Source: Trichobilharzia regenti
Lineage: Eukaryota > Platyhelminthes > Trematoda > Strigeidida > Schistosomatidae
NCBI GenBank assembly: GCA_944472135.2
Contig: OX235265.1
Span: 53,517,112 to 53,581,111 of the forward strand
Length of the DNA stretch: 64,000 bases
Reading direction: 5' to 3'
Part shown: positions 1 to 12,189 of the stretch, piece by piece
Position numbering within the stretch: position 1 is the stretch's first letter
Layout of the letters: every line of letters begins with the position of its first letter
Translations under genes and position numbers: made by a program
Notes under the pieces: model-generated
Seen by the model: the letters and a program-made list of their open reading frames with translations, nothing else
Databases searched by the model: none
What the model was told of the DNA's origin: nothing

Positions 1-27
1 ACACACACACGCACACACACACACACT
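1..27. repeat. (CA)n microsatellite
   Basis: Alternating CA with one G interruption at the window edge. It is the counterpart of the GT tract at 30,350-30,379 and the shorter CA tract at 11,671-11,686, and it marks the boundary between successive 11.8 kb units. Confidence 0.9.
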
Positions 28-545
28 GAAACAGTATTATTTAGATTATCTAATACCCTGCAATGAATGTCAGGTCAAATACATAGGTCAAACTAGTAGA
101 ACAGGGGCAGTCAGACTAGCCGAACATAAAAACCTAGCAAAATCTAGATTGGTTGACCGGAATAAGATAAGAAATCTAGAGAACAGTTCAGCTATAGGCA
201 CTCACTACATGCAGTTACACATAACCATACAATAGTATGGGATAGGATGACAGTTTTAAAATCTAATGTCACAGGGTGGAGGGAGAGATTGATAACAGAA
301 GCTTTGTTTACCGAATCAACTGCAGATACATATAATAGGAATGATTCAACACCTGTCCCAGATATCTGGAAAATTCTACGACCCCTACGACAAATAGGAG
401 AGGACAAAGGAAACTATAAAACTCAAGTTTCGAAGTCGTGTGATTATAATTGATATTATTATGAACAATAAATTTTGTTCGAAACGTCATCCAGTAAATA
501 ATACTGTTTCGCTTTGTGATACATCTAATAAACAAACTAATTTGG
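25..545 (+). pseudogene. PLE GIY-YIG endonuclease fragment and 3' tail
   Basis: Frame 1 reads CNECQVKYIGQTSRTG, the YIG half of a PLE GIY-YIG nuclease with its upstream cysteines, then a conserved R and an ...AEH segment. The frame breaks near 233, and the C-terminal part resumes at about 247-450 in another frame (ending ...WKILRPLRQIGED). The RT domain is absent. After the stop, at 462-490, an AT-rich hairpin (GAACAA/TTGTTC) is followed by GAAACGTC, which looks like the 3' half of a hammerhead core, but no clear CUGANGA box precedes it. Same-strand copy at 11,687-12,185; opposite-strand copy at 29,835-30,345. Confidence 0.8.
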
Positions 546-1755
546 AATTACTTACTACCACAGTGCCAAAGTTTTGCACATATAATAATGTAGTTCGACA
601 TGTTTAGCAGTACGAATAACCAATGTTTGCTGTATGCTAATTTTTTCAAATACAAAATCATCTATTATGAGGAGATTCAGGTGTCACTTTCTAATAGAAT
701 TACTGAATTATTCAATTAGCTTTACAAACAAATTTAGTAACAATAGCTTGTGTTTGATTAAAGAATCGAAATTTTATGTCACATGACTTGAAAATATGAT
801 CAATATTGTTTTACATCATATGATTAAACAATGCGACGTTCAGCGATAAAGAACATGAATCTTATCATATATAAATCATAGTTTAAATTTTGTCTTAATT
901 ACAGAGTCATAAACTTTGATATCATCATATTAATTTAGTTTACAGTTGAAGCAGCCTGAAGATGGTGTCTAATTCTAAATTGCAGAGTCTAGTTAGTCTA
1001 TTATTTTGTTTCCTAAACCATTTTTGTGCAACCTTTCAACCTGGAAAACATCCTAAAGATCTGTCATCATCAACATTGATAAAATATTTAGCTGTAAAAC
1101 TGTACAACTTAAGTCGGTTAGCCGTCCTTAAGCAGCAATTCCAAAGGACCTACACGCTTCCATAAGTATCCTCATTTTGCACACTAGCTTCTTAGTTTGA
1201 TCTCTAGTTTTCGCCTTGGAACAGTTGAAAGAAAGATACATGGTTGAATTTATCTAGAAGCACACACACATTCTAAGATATTTGTAACAGCGGCTTTGTG
1301 TGCCGACACAAGAGGAGACAAGTAAATAGTTTGACAGTCCCAAATCCAACACTTCAAATCCTCTTGCTTAGATCTTACTCTTTTATGTCGAGTAGTGTCA
1401 TTTATACTTAGCGTTAAGCGTATACATTTTATATTTGTTCTACCTTGAAATACGTTGTTGAATACTAAACCACAATCCTATATCACGCATCCCGAAACCA
1501 CGTGATGAATGCAATAGAGTTTGACAATATTAGTGTACTTCCCTTAATATTGTGTATAGTGAGCAAAAGGAAAGTGTGTACTATTGTTATATGCATGATT
1601 TAAGGTAAATCATCAGAATTTCCAATTTTTTTAAAATTTACTACAAATTTTCTCGCTCGTGATGTACTCAACATTTATCATGTGTATTCGGTAAGGAAAA
1701 CTATTTCTTATGGTATTAAAACCGATGTTAAGTAATCGATTTAGAAAGGTCTGTT
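546..1755. other. Noncoding unit DNA, no gene recognised
   Basis: AT-rich sequence repeated inverted at about 28,622-29,820. The 67-codon frame at 962-1165 has no motif I know. Nothing here looks like an exon, RNA gene or element end. Confidence 0.5.
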
Positions 1756-1756
1756 T

Positions 1757-4460
1757 ATTCATACGTATTATTATTATTTATTATTGTATCCTTTAGTTCC
1801 TAGAGGAACATAGGGCTTCAGCTGCGCACCTCCATTGCCTTCTGTTTTCTGACAACTTTTTCACCCCGCTCCAGGTCTGTCCACATGCTTTCATCTCCTC
1901 CTCGCATGACCTCCTCCAAGTCACCCTTGGACGACCAACTCGCCGCCTCCCTTTCGGGTTCCACTCGAGCGATGGCTTGTCTAGTGATGTCACTTGATGG
2001 TTTCCTCAGCGTATGGCCAATCCATCTCCATTTCTTCCTGCCTATTTGTTTCACAATCGGTTCCTGGTTGGTTCGCTCCCAGAGATCCCTGTTGCTGATC
2101 TTTTCTGGCCGGCCATCTGATCTTGAGTATTGAGCGAAGACAGCTGTTAATGAAGGTCTGAAGTTTGTTTGAGATGCTCTTTATGACTCGCCAAGTCTCT
2201 GATCCGTATAGTAGCACTGACTTTACATTGGAGTTGAAAATCCGGATCTTATTTTTGATGCTGAGTGCTGTTGACCTCCACACAGATTTGAGAGTAATGA
2301 AAGCTTGTCTTGCTTTTCCGATTCTGGCTTTGATATCCTCGTCAGTTCCGCCTGTAGTTGAAACGATGCTTCCCAGGTAGGTGAAGGAGGTTGTTTCTTT
2401 CAGGTTCTTCCCATTTATGCTGTGATTGTTGTCTGTTGTTGTTGTTGATGTTGGCTAGGAATCTTCATCACCTTCTGTTTTATCTATGTTCACTTGAAGT
2501 CCTATCTTTGATGCTTCTTCTGCCAACTTGTTACTTTTCACTTGCATATCTTCCAGTTTGTGGGAAATCAGACATATATCATCGGCGAAATCCAGATCCT
2601 CCAAGTCTTTTGTGTCAGTCCATTTTATGCCTGTTCCCTCGTTGGTTGCCGTTGTCTGTCGCATTATCCAATCTATTGCAATCAGGAAGATCATTGGTGA
2701 TAGTAGACAGCCTTGCCTCACTCCCGTCCTCACTTCGAAGGCTTCCGTAAGTTTCCCGTTGTGGATTACTTGGCATGCAGCATTGTCGTATAACTGTTGG
2801 ATGAGATGTATAATTGTCGATGGGACCCCGTAGTAGCGAAGTAGTTGCCAAATCACCTCTCGATCGACGCTGTCGAAGGCCTTTTCAAAGTCGATGAAGT
2901 TGAGATAGAGAGGTGACTGCCATTCCAAGCTTTGTTCAATGATGATCCGTAGAGTGGCGATTTGATCAATACATGATTTGTTTCTCCTGAATCCGGCCTG
3001 TTCCGGTCGAAGTTTTTCATCTAGGGCTTGTTTGATTCTCTCCAGGATGATGCGACTTAGTATCTTGCTTGGAATGGACAGAAGCATAATTCCACGCCAG
3101 TTTTTACATTGACTTAAGTCTCCTTTCTTTGGTAGTTTGAATAAGTATCCGTTCTTCCAATCCTCGGGTACTTTGCCCTCTTTCCACACCTTCTCCAGCA
3201 GTGGCGTCATCAAGTCCGCTGTTGTCTCTGGGTCTATTTTCAAAGCTTCTGCTGGGATTCCATCTGGTCCCGGTGCTTTTCCAGCTTTTAGCATCTTGAT
3301 TGCATTCAGGACTTCTGATTTCGTCGGGAGTTGATGTTCACTGGTAGTTCTGCTTCCGTTGTTGGTATTGTTGGGCGCGTTGTAGGTGGCGGACGATTTA
3401 GAAGTCTTTTGAAGTGTTCAGCCCAGTGTTTTCTTTGCTCCACCTCTTTGGTGATTGACTTTCCATTGTCGTCCTTTATTGGCTTAATCTGTGTCGAACT
3501 TTTGCCCGAAAGGTGCCTAGTTGTTTGGTAGAGTGTGGCGAGGTCTCCTTTGCCTGCAGCTTGTTCTGCTTCGCTTGCCATGGTTTCATAATATTTTCTT
3601 TTGTCTTCCCTGGCACTCTTCTTCACTCTTTTGTTCAGTGTATTGTAGCTTGCATTCAGCTCCTGTTTTTGTTGCTCGTCAGTGCACTGGATAATCTTTT
3701 GTTTCACTGTCCTTCTCTCTTCTATTAGTTTCCAAGTGTCCGTAGTGAGCCACTGTTTGTCCTGTCTCTTTTTCTGCCTAGAACTTCCATGCAGGTTTGA
3801 CTCCACACCGTTTTCAAGTTGTTCCAGTGCTTTTCGACGCTGACCTTTCGCTGGTGTTGATTTGTGTCTCGGGTTTTCCCCTTATGCTTGCAATGAAGAT
3901 GTCCTTTGTAGCCTTGTACGAGATAGTGGTCTGAGCCAACGTCTGCTCCTCTTCTTGCTTTTGTGTCCAGTAGGCTGCACCTCCACTTCCTTGAGCAGCA
4001 TTGAGATGAAGTCAATTTGGTTTTTGGTTTGCCCGTCTGGTGACACCCATGTAGCCTTGTGGATATCTTTGTGCTTGTGTACACTACCACCAATCACTAG
4101 TTCGTTGAAGGCGCAGAAGTCGGCGGAGAGTTCTCCGTTTTCATTCATTTCTCCAAGAGCTTCTCTACCCATGATGAGTTCCCTTCCTGTGTTGTCTGGT
4201 CCCAGTTTGGCGTTCATGTCTCCCATTAGTATTTTAATGTCACCAGCTGAAGTATTGTCCATTGTTGGCTGTAGTTGTCTGTAGAATCCTTCTTTCTTTT
4301 CGAGGTCTGCGTTGTTTGTGGGTGCATAACATTGTATGATTGACACTTTCCTTCCTTTAGAGTTGAATCTGGTGGTCATTATCCTGGGCGAGATCATCTC
4401 CTATTGCATCAGGGCTTTCGTTTCCGTTGGTGACATCATGATAGCCACGCCACTGGGTGT
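1757..4460 (-). mobile_element. RTE-A LINE, 5'-truncated, copy 1
   Basis: Decayed non-LTR retrotransposon. From the 5' side: the C-terminal two thirds of an APE-type endonuclease (3882-4397; IQCYAPTNN, MGDMNAKLGPDN, and the NQID segment), a linker with frameshifts (3306-3806), then an RT (2455-3294) with GKAPGPDG, QAGFRRNKSCIDQ, FIDFEKAFDSVDR, GVRQGCLLSP and the catalytic FADD. One extra A near 2,468 shifts the frame after the palm, and the C-terminal part appears in other frames at 1793-2283. The 3' end carries GAAGCCCTATGTTCC plus a small hairpin and an ATT-rich tail at 1,757-1,815. A deletion of about 96 bp near 3,910, absent from the other two copies, lies between short AAGG/AGGCTACA-type homologies. 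RTE family assignment comes from motif order and the short AT-repeat tail; closest known relatives are the schistosome RTE/SR2-type elements. Confidence 0.9.
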
Positions 4461-4469
4461 AACACTTGT

Positions 4470-5390
4470 TTATTGATAATAGGTTTACAGAAGTTTCCAG
4501 ATGGTGTAAATCAACAATTAAAAAATCTGATGAATATATGTAAAAACTCCTCTTGTTACCTTAAATCCCTCTAAATGCCACACAGTCAATTTCACCTTTA
4601 GGCATAAATCTAACCTAACAAAATAGAAACCACGTCGGTAATTAAATATCTTGGCGCCATTCTATCTGCTGATCTTTCCTGGTCGACTCATATCTTGATG
4701 ATTTCTAAGAAAATATTCCGTCTTACCTTCTATATCAAGAAGTTAAAGCATTCTGGAATAACCCAATCCTCACTCCTACGATTCGCTAACTCTTGCATCC
4801 TGCCTATTATTCTCTACTGTTCCCCCTTAGATTGTCCAGGGCTACTGAAGAAAGACTATACCTTATTACGCAGGATTCAGGGTAAGCAACCTGCCACTTA
4901 ACCAGCTTGTTAATATTCTGGTAGACAAGCACTTGGACTCATGTGAAAATGGGCTAAATCCATTTTATCTAACTCACACCACCCTCTTCATTCACAAATT
5001 CCCCCTGTATCTCATCAGGCAGAATCAGAAGCCCATATAGAAAACTATATGCTCCCACCAGCAAATACAAAAACTCAACCATACCCTACTTAGCTCGTGT
5101 TCTATGCGATAAAGAAAGCATTGGGCGTGAAACTTATGGCTTATTAAATAGTCAGTAGAACAACTGGATCTTGTCTCTCAGACTCATATCATTAACAGGT
5201 ATAACGTTTTCTTTCTTTCTTTTCCTTTTCTCTTTTTTTGTTATGTGCTGCTTTGTTCCTCTCTTCCTAACAAACTCTATTTATAACATTCTTCTTCGTT
5301 CTTTCACACTCTGTATATCTCGACCTTTTTCTTACCGCTTACGCCAGTAAATATGCTAGCATCTACTTTTCTAACACCTTCGAATACTGT
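4470..5390 (+). mobile_element. CR1/SR1-type LINE 3' fragment, copy 1
   Basis: The reading frame around 4,650-4,901 gives YLGAILSADLSWSTHI, then a stretch ending ILYCSPLDCPGLLKKDYTLLRRIQ. This is the thumb and post-RT region typical of CR1/Jockey-group LINEs (YLG...SW..HI and the later ...R.Q segment). No RT palm or endonuclease is present, as expected of a 5'-truncated copy. It lies directly behind the truncated 5' end of RTE-A on the opposite strand, in the same arrangement in all three units. Exact borders are uncertain. Confidence 0.7.
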
Positions 5391-6429
5391 TCAATTTTGG
5401 CTTCCTACCGACATGCCAATATGTTGTTGTTCAAACTAACTGAGATTACCCTTAATCTATGTAGAATTTTATTTATTGTTAATGTACAAACTGGATACAA
5501 TACTGTAGTAAAAATGCTGAGAATTCTATTCTGTACTGTTTTGGAACAAGGCAAATTATTATAATTAATACTTGTCATGACTCTTTGTGCTAGCCTTTGA
5601 TGTTGGCAAACATTATTATTAGGTTGCATATTCATCTTTATGGATAAGTAAATAATTCAACGAGAAAACCCACAGAAATAGATTTTAACAGGACGGTATA
5701 AAAAAGAAGATAGTTGAGTACCCTTTGTGCCTATCTTCAGTTGTGCTGTTGATATAAAGAGAGTGGTCAGAAAACATGCCTCGAATATGTGTTTAACTAA
5801 TTTGATAATTTGGAAGTCATGCAACATTGAGCAGCAATGGCTCACTATCTAGGGGTGATCAACATACTGAACGTTAATGCTGTATCTTAACAGTTGATAT
5901 CTATGATATATACTTACTGATTAATTTCAGGAAGTCAAACTTCTGTATACTTTTCAGAGACTTGCAGTTATCATTAATCTGCTATTCGATTCTTCATCGG
6001 TAATGACTTCCAAAACAAACTTGGCATGATTAGTCCACATATTTTAGTTGATTTTCGTCTGTCTTTACAAATTAGAAGTGTGCTATTCATTACAATAAAT
6101 AACATACTTACGCGACTTTATTCTAAATTTACATCACATTAAAGTAAAGTATTGATATGACTAATATCTTGGTCGTAATTTATGGTTTAGCAGCTAGCGA
6201 TTGAATTGAGACAAAAACTTAGATGGACGAGTATGTTATTACTAATCCAAAGATTTGCGGTTAATAAGCCAAGTAAATTCGATCACTGTCACATTGCATG
6301 TAGAACACTTAGCTCTACCGATACGATGTTGTTTAGTTTAATCGATAGGCAATCAACAGACCTCACGTAATTTCTATCGATTTAAACGAACATATAGAGT
6401 GACTCGTCAGATATTTTTAGCACTTCATT
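5391..6429. other. Noncoding unit DNA present four times in the window
   Basis: This block recurs inverted at 18,126-19,175, 23,849-24,895 and 35,616-36,665. Small frames of 62 and 76 codons inside it are conserved only because the DNA is. I recognise no protein, RNA or element signature. Confidence 0.55.
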
Positions 6430-6810
6430 AAGTTACGGGAATTCACCATGAACTGACATTGGTTAGAGAATCATTGGAAAACCTAGGAGTACTGGACAGC
6501 TGTTTCATCCTGGTTTGGGACTCTTCATCAGTACGCACTCACCGGGGTTCGAATCCAGAACCTTCTAGTTACAAGGTGAGCTCATATACCATTAAGCCAC
6601 TGGGACCCAATCAAATGGCCCATGAATTCTAACTTCTGCCAATTCATGACATAGCGCGACCCCTAACCAACGTCTTCGGTAGGTATTTGTCCTCACACCC
6701 AACCTGCTGCACTCTACTGCTCACGACATCTCACTAGAACTCCAGGTAACTACCTTTCTGAACAGGGCAAGTCGCTAGTGAGCATCTCATCGATATTTAA
6801 GTGTTGGTTT
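6430..6810 (-). mobile_element. Sm-alpha-like tRNA-derived SINE with hammerhead, copy 1
   Basis: On the minus strand the element holds an A box (TGGCTTAATGG) and a B box (GGATTCGAACCCC), the split internal Pol III promoter of a tRNA-derived SINE, followed at once by a hammerhead-like fold (6,489-6,534). It has no coding capacity. Sm-alpha of schistosomes combines a Pol III promoter and hammerhead in this way. Homologues here: 23,480-23,848, 35,245-35,615 and the diverged 45,220-45,600. Confidence 0.8.
6489..6534 (-). ncRNA. SINE hammerhead ribozyme, C3 mutated
   Basis: Minus strand: stem I GTACTG with CAGTAC, core ATGAAGA (consensus CUGANGA, so C3 is A), stem II GTCC with GGAT, GAAA, then palindromic ACAGCTGT and C17. 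C3 is an essential core base, so this copy is probably inactive. Confidence 0.65.
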
Positions 6811-6999
6811 GTAGGGATTCGATTGTTTACATTATATCCAATGTTTCTCTCACAAATGTCAGCTCATGATGAATTCTTGTAAGCAACCAATTCTCTACAA
6901 ACCTGCGTTTTATCTTCATCAGGTTACGAAACGCACTGTTTCTGACATAGTTGACAACCTTGTAGTGTAAATGCATATCTCTAAACTGATTTCAGAATG

Positions 7000-7845
7000 A
7001 TGAACCCCTGTCTCGCTTTTCCGATACTATCTTGTCTGTCCGGCTTTAACATCCTCGTTGGTGCCATTTGCCTGTAGTTAAAACAATGTAGCGTATATGT
7101 TAAGTGAGACTTAGATTTCTCCCATTGTTAGTGATTGGTGCTTTTTGTAGTTGGCAGTCGAGTATGTTCATCACTATTGTGTTCTCTATGTTCACGTGAC
7201 ATTCGGTATTTACTACCTCTTCTGCAAACTTGCTGATCTTCGCTTGTAAATCTCCGAGTTTTTGTGGGATACGAGACGTAAATTATCTGCAAAATGCAGA
7301 AGTTGTTGTGTCTTTTATTGGTCCGATGTGCACCAACCTCTTCATTCCTTATGATGTTCTGCTTTGTCGAGTCCACGACAATCATGAATATCATCGGTTA
7401 TAGTGGGCAGTCTTGTCTTCACTTCAGAGGTTTTGCTTAGCTTTCCGTTGTGAATCACTTGGCCTGTGGCATCATATAGCTGTTAAATGATGTTTATAAG
7501 CGATTTTGGCTTCGTAGTCATTAGTGTTGAAGCAGCTGCCAAACTATTTCACAGTCGACGCTGACGAAGACCTTCCGGAAGTCGGTGGATTTGAGGTTCA
7601 GAATTGACTGAGATTCCAGTCTTTGTTTGATGATGATCCCGACCGAAAGCTGCTACCTTGATGGTGATGTGTAGTGTTGCAGCTTGGTCTGTGGATGACT
7701 TGTTTTTTCCTGAATCCAGTCTATTTCGATCGAACATCTACATCCAGAGTGCTTTTCAGGATTTCCTCATGTATTATAGGTTTCCAGACCGTAGGTGCTG
7801 CGAACTTCCCGGAATAATTTGAGCACCGAGTCAGATTGATTCATT
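7000..7845 (-). pseudogene. Decayed RTE RT fragment, copy 1
   Basis: Scattered minus-strand frames match the RTE-A RT in order: FDRNRLDSGKNKSSTDQAATL (compare RPEQAGFRRNKSCIDQIATL), a KVFVSVDCE palm remnant, MIFMIVVDSTKQ, and VSHK following a damaged FADD. There are many stops and frameshifts, and no endonuclease. It is far more decayed than RTE-A, so it is an older insertion or a different RTE subfamily. Confidence 0.75.
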
Positions 7846-7897
7846 ATAAATTACTTAAATTAATCCCAGCGTGTTAAGAAAATCAAAACAAGATTTT

Positions 7898-7938
7898 TCT
7901 GAACGTTTCGCCGTGTAAGCCACAGCTTCTTCAGCAGA
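7898..7938 (-). ncRNA. PLE-type hammerhead ribozyme, copy 1
   Basis: Same sequence as the fold described at 22,342-22,382, on the opposite strand. It lies about 320 bp downstream of the PLE nuclease stop at 8,262, on the same strand. Confidence 0.75.
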
Positions 7939-8261
7939 TCTATTCGGATTATTATTAATCATTAAAATATATAGTCAAAAGTTTTTACATCAATTGAAGT
8001 CAGTTTATTTGAAGGTCATTTGTGTATGGATATTTTTTGCCAATAGAAATATGTAAGCAGTCATCACATTTATTTGTAATGACTAATGTCAAATTGTTGT
8101 TGTGTTCACTCTTCTATAGTTGATTTGTAAAGATTAGATTTGTATATGTGTGTTTATATGTATGTTATTTGTCATATGGAAAATACGTGAATTCATATGT
8201 GATAAACATGATACTACATTTCTGAAACTTCATGGAGGCTCATAGAGTGTTTGTTGTTTTT

Positions 8262-8870
8262 TCATCTGTCTTGCTTCATAAGAGTTTGCCATATAGGTGA
8301 TAAGTCTATCCGTTCAATCCTATTCACTGCATTTGATGTGGTTAAAATGTGCAAGGCTTCAGAAGTCAATCTTTCTTTATGTGAATGAAATCCTCTTCCA
8401 AGAATTTCGATATTGTCGAAATCAATCTTATGTCCGCTGTCTATCTCATGCATTGCTATAGCCGATCTTTTTTCTAAACTTTTTAGTTCGACTTCATTTC
8501 TAGGTGGACGTTTCGTGCATAGTCTATGTTCATTCACTCTGACCTTCACCTGCCTACTGCTCTCCCCTATATAGCATGCATCACATTCTGAACATTTTAT
8601 CTTGTAGACACAATTACTTTGTGATATTTTGGGAACTATATCTTTGACATGCACCAGCGCTTTCTCTAGAGAATTAGAAAGTTTGACATAGACTTTAATA
8701 TTATATAAAGCAAATAGTCTTTGAAGTTGTTCAGCTGTGTCCTTTCGATATGGAATGGCTATCGTCAATAGCCAGGATTTTTCAATTTTTTGTCTTCCCT
8801 TATGCTCCTTTATATTAATAATATTATCTAGTAGCTTCTCAGGATAACCATTTCCTCACGTATGTCTCAT
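8262..8870 (-). pseudogene. PLE GIY-YIG endonuclease fragment, copy 1
   Basis: A clean 168-codon frame (8262-8768) and a weaker upstream extension encode the C-terminal nuclease of a PLE. Visible are CVY at residues 53-55, a C..C..C cluster at 59/62/65, YIG at 66-68, a conserved Arg run with EH near 80, and SGH near 111-113, consistent with the zinc-ligand and GIY-YIG pattern of PLE nucleases. The RT is missing, so the fragment cannot transpose. It differs from the nuclease at 15,044-17,461 and from the fragments at 40.8 and 51.6 kb, so it is a separate PLE lineage. Confidence 0.85.
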
Positions 8871-9479
8871 TACTAACAAATAAAACCAAATACATATCAT
8901 GCAATTTGATGTGTGTAGAAATCTGCTAAATCATGAGGATACTTGAAATCCACTGCCAACAACCCAAAATGTTGTAACGGAATGTCAGTGATTTTTTCGT
9001 TGCTGTCTAACTTGACTAGAATGAGCCACCAGTCATGACACTGTAGTCAACTGATTACTCGGGAATATTCCCCATACTGAGTAGACACACACGAGTCAGA
9101 TTTAACCGAGGCAACTGCGACAACTACAACTTTATTATTCACAATACAGATTATATCTATCGTTTACACATCAACCAAGATTTTCCCATAAATAGACAAT
9201 CAATATCTGATTGATTTCATCAGTCATGACTTTTATGACTACCAATGATAGTTAGTCCGTCCTAACACAACACTTACCTGAATGGAATGCATACATCAGC
9301 TCCCCAAATTAAACTGAGGTTTCGAAAGTTGTTTCTAATGGGAAACAACTTAGAGCAGTGGCACAATATGGTATGACTGAAGGGATTTTTAAGAAAGGTG
9401 GTGTTGAACTACTGCTGTCTGAGTTTACTGAGATATTAGGTAACGTGTAGAAACCTGAGATAGTCCTGTTGTAGTTAAT
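8871..9479. other. Noncoding unit DNA with possible solo LTR
   Basis: No coding signal. On the minus strand about 9,078-9,266 begins TGTTAGGACGG, contains AATAAAG, and ends ...TGTCTACTCA, which has the look of a short LTR, but no primer-binding site or clear target duplication is visible. Confidence 0.25.
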
Positions 9480-10010
9480 TTATAATCGCGGTTTATGAAA
9501 AGGGAGATAAATATTCCGCTTACATTGATAGTGGGATTAGATTGGTTAACGTCTTATCTGAAATTCTAGCTCCCACTTCTGAGTAGACTAAGCGGTGTTT
9601 TGAGAGACAAACCAGACATACTCTAGCTCCAGAAGAGGCTGCATTGATCATACCCTCATCCTGCGACAAGTTCTTGAGCATGGGTGTGCTTACTAGTGTA
9701 CCACACCATATTTCTTGACTTGAAGGCAGCATTTGAAATTATCCCAGTCGTTGCAGAAACTGTGACGCACAGATCAAGTATCTTAAATAAGCCTGCTGTC
9801 AGTTGGAATTAGAGAGACGAAAGGGCGCGTGCTGGTGAAAGCATTCGGAAATCCAGTGAGACGATGTGTGTTCTTCCCATGAAAGTAAAAGTAGGCATGA
9901 AAACGAGGAATATCCGTACGATGTTCGAAGGTTGGTTGGGTGCTCAGATTTGAATATACAATAGCAAATACGTTACAAAAGTGCTGGAGTCAGTGAGAGC
10001 AGACGGATTG
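9480..10010 (+). pseudogene. Old RTE-like RT and endonuclease scraps, copy 1
   Basis: The plus frame reads AVYEKGDKYSAYIDSGIRLVN, matching the PIYKKGDKSSCDNHRGISL motif of RTE-B, then APEEAALIIP (compare QAGFRPGRGCIDHI) and a broken FLDLKAAF at 9,715-9,735. Around 9,895-9,920 NIRTMFEGW resembles the N-terminal endonuclease start of RTE elements (weaker). Multiple stops; dead. Counterparts on the minus strand at 20,092-20,622 and 32,039-32,569. Confidence 0.6.
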
Positions 10011-11670
10011 GATGTGGAATCTGCAAACTGTCAGTCGGAGAGGTAGTAATCTACTCCAGTCACCCATATGATCACCACGAGCACACTAAGTTATTTCTTT
10101 ATCATGATGTCTCCAACAGCATCCAAAGGTCTTATGAAGAGGGACCAATCACTGGGATAAATTATCGGTTACTGATGACGTTTCGGGTACAATTACTTGC
10201 TCGCAATCACATTAAGGCCTTGATACGCATTTGAACCAAGAAAATCTTGTTCAGATGGCACGATTATTTCTGAGAGAAGAGAGTTCGGAAAATATCTGGT
10301 GAATTAATTACAAATATTGTTGACATCATTTTAATCAATCTATTGTCGGATAGGTCTACTAACTCATGAGTTTCAGGTGAACGACACGATTTGTCATCCA
10401 GTATCTAACTACACACGGATAAGCAGAATGGAACTCTGCTAACTTACCAATTGTAGGTGAATTCTCAAAAGCGTTGCACTCCAATGAGATATCAACATAG
10501 ACTCCAACATGTCCTCTACTGTGAAGGAATCAACTAACTAAAAGCGACTCAACTTAGTAGGTTCCAGTGGTAAGAAAAGTGATCATCTGTAGTAATTAGC
10601 TAGGATTATATTATGTTAATAGTCCATTAATTTGATAGAAATACTGTATTTCGTTTCTGTGACAAACTGAAAATACCAATTATCAAAAATAAATGTGCAA
10701 ATAGACTACTTGGGTAATATGAATATTATAAACAACCTAATCTATCGATTTTTTATGTACACAATTACGATGTATAGGTACAAGTTCATGCTGAAACATG
10801 TGTTAATCAAATATACGTCACACATGAAGAGTTTGTAAAGCGAGATGTATTTGCGTTGATTTTTATAAATTTACTTTAGATATACATTATTGCTTAAAGT
10901 GATAATTTGTTCATTCCAGCCTAATTCTATTACTTTTGTCGTATTCCCTTTAGTTGTTCACATACTTCCCGGGCACTGAAAATATACCAATATTATGACC
11001 ACACTAATGTCAGTGCACACAATTCTACTTTAGATACTTGATAATTTAAAGAAACGTTTTGCGCTTTTATTAAATTTGTTATTCTATCAGTAAGTGTTCT
11101 TTACCTAAACTTCAGTATAAATGTGCTAAAAGTTACCACTATCCTGAGTAGGTTGATCACGACACCCAATGTACTACACCGTTTCCATGTAATGTACGAT
11201 GATCCTGTATTATCTGTTGGGTGATTGAATTTCATCCTGACTATTATATTCTTCACATTTTGTAACAGAAAATATAGGAAAGTAGATTACGCGATACTGT
11301 TATTTCTTAGCATATCAAATGCATGTACCAAAACTGAGGGACCGTTCACATTAGGAGTATTTCATCTTGATCTTAACACGTGAGAATCCATGCTAGAATT
11401 TAAACAATAGGAATTTCTTCATGCATAAAGCGGCCACTTGATGCATTTTACTTTATCAGTTAAAATCGAATGAGCAATTTTAGATATTTTGGCTTTCAAA
11501 ATAAAATCATGATTCAAGCTATTGAGCGGGGAATATAGCGTTTTAGCACCACCTATCCATCTATCTATTGACATGTCACACACTCTGTAAATCGGAATTA
11601 AGGATATTTGTCTAAAACTTGGGCACTGTGGTAGTAAGTAATTCCATATTAGTTTGTTTATTAGATGTAT
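10011..11670. other. Noncoding unit DNA
   Basis: No gene recognised. The part above about 10,920 corresponds to 30,380-31,118 on the other strand. The motif at 10,172-10,188 that looks like CTGATGA followed by CGTTTCGGG lacks a stem II and GAAA on that strand. Confidence 0.5.
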
Positions 11671-11686
11671 CACACACACACACACT

Positions 11687-12185
11687 GAAACAGTATTATT
11701 TAGATTATCTAATACCCTGCAATGAATGTCAGGTCAAATACATAGGTCAAACTAGTAGAACAGGGGCAGTCAGACTAGCCGAACATAAAAACCTAGCAAA
11801 ATCTAGATTGGTTGACCGGAATAAGATAAGAAATCTAGAGAACAGTTCAGCTATAGGCACTCACTACATGCAGTTACACATAACCATACAATAGTATGGG
11901 ATAGGATGACAGTTTTAAAATCTAATGTCACAGGGTGGAGGGAGAGATTGATAACAGAAGCTTTGTTTACCGAATCAACTGCAGATACATATAATAGGAA
12001 TGATTCAACACCTGTCCCAGATATCTGGAAAATTCTACGACCCCTACGACAAATAGGAGAGGACAAAGGAAACTATAAAACTCAAGTTTCGAAGTCGTGT
12101 GATTATAATTGATATTATTATGAACAATAAATTTTGTTCGAAACGTCATCCAGTAAATAATACTGTTTCACTTTGTGATACATCT
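11687..12185 (+). pseudogene. PLE GIY-YIG endonuclease fragment, tail of next unit
   Basis: Near-identical to 25-545, including the frameshift and the GAACAA/TTGTTC hairpin with GAAACGTC (12,122-12,147). Similarity to the other copies ends near 12,185, where AATAAACAAACTAAT becomes AATAAATTTACTAAT and then unrelated sequence. This marks the edge of the left arm. Confidence 0.8.
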
Positions 12186-12189
12186 AATA

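Larger units (their letters stand above)
1..12185 (-). repeat. Left (inverted) arm of an 11.8 kb segmental duplication
   Basis: Reverse-complementing this stretch gives the same element order and nearly the same sequence as 18,126-30,378 and 30,350-40,378. Positions x here pair with about 30,280-x in the complete right-arm unit between 3,900 and 8,700, with about 30,376-x below 2,400 and about 30,102-x above 8,800. The offsets are explained by a deletion of about 96 bp here near 3,910 and a 178 bp insertion in the right arm. The arm starts inside a (CA)n tract at the window edge and ends within a PLE fragment near 12,185, so it probably continues to the left of the window. Confidence 0.93.

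Noticed and set aside
462..500. Hairpin plus GAAACGTC as a full hammerhead
   Set aside because: Stem II and the palindrome are present but the CUGANGA box is not recognisable, so only noted under the PLE fragment.
962..1165. 67-codon frame conserved in both arms
   Set aside because: Conservation is explained by duplication of the DNA; no motif, no related protein recognised.
5405..5845. Two small frames (76 and 62 codons) present four times
   Set aside because: They lie in a block copied as DNA, and composition is AT-rich with no domain.
10165..10190. CTGATGACGTTTCGGG as a hammerhead core
   Set aside because: There is no stem II or GAAA on that strand; the opposite strand has GAAACGTC but no CUGANGA box.
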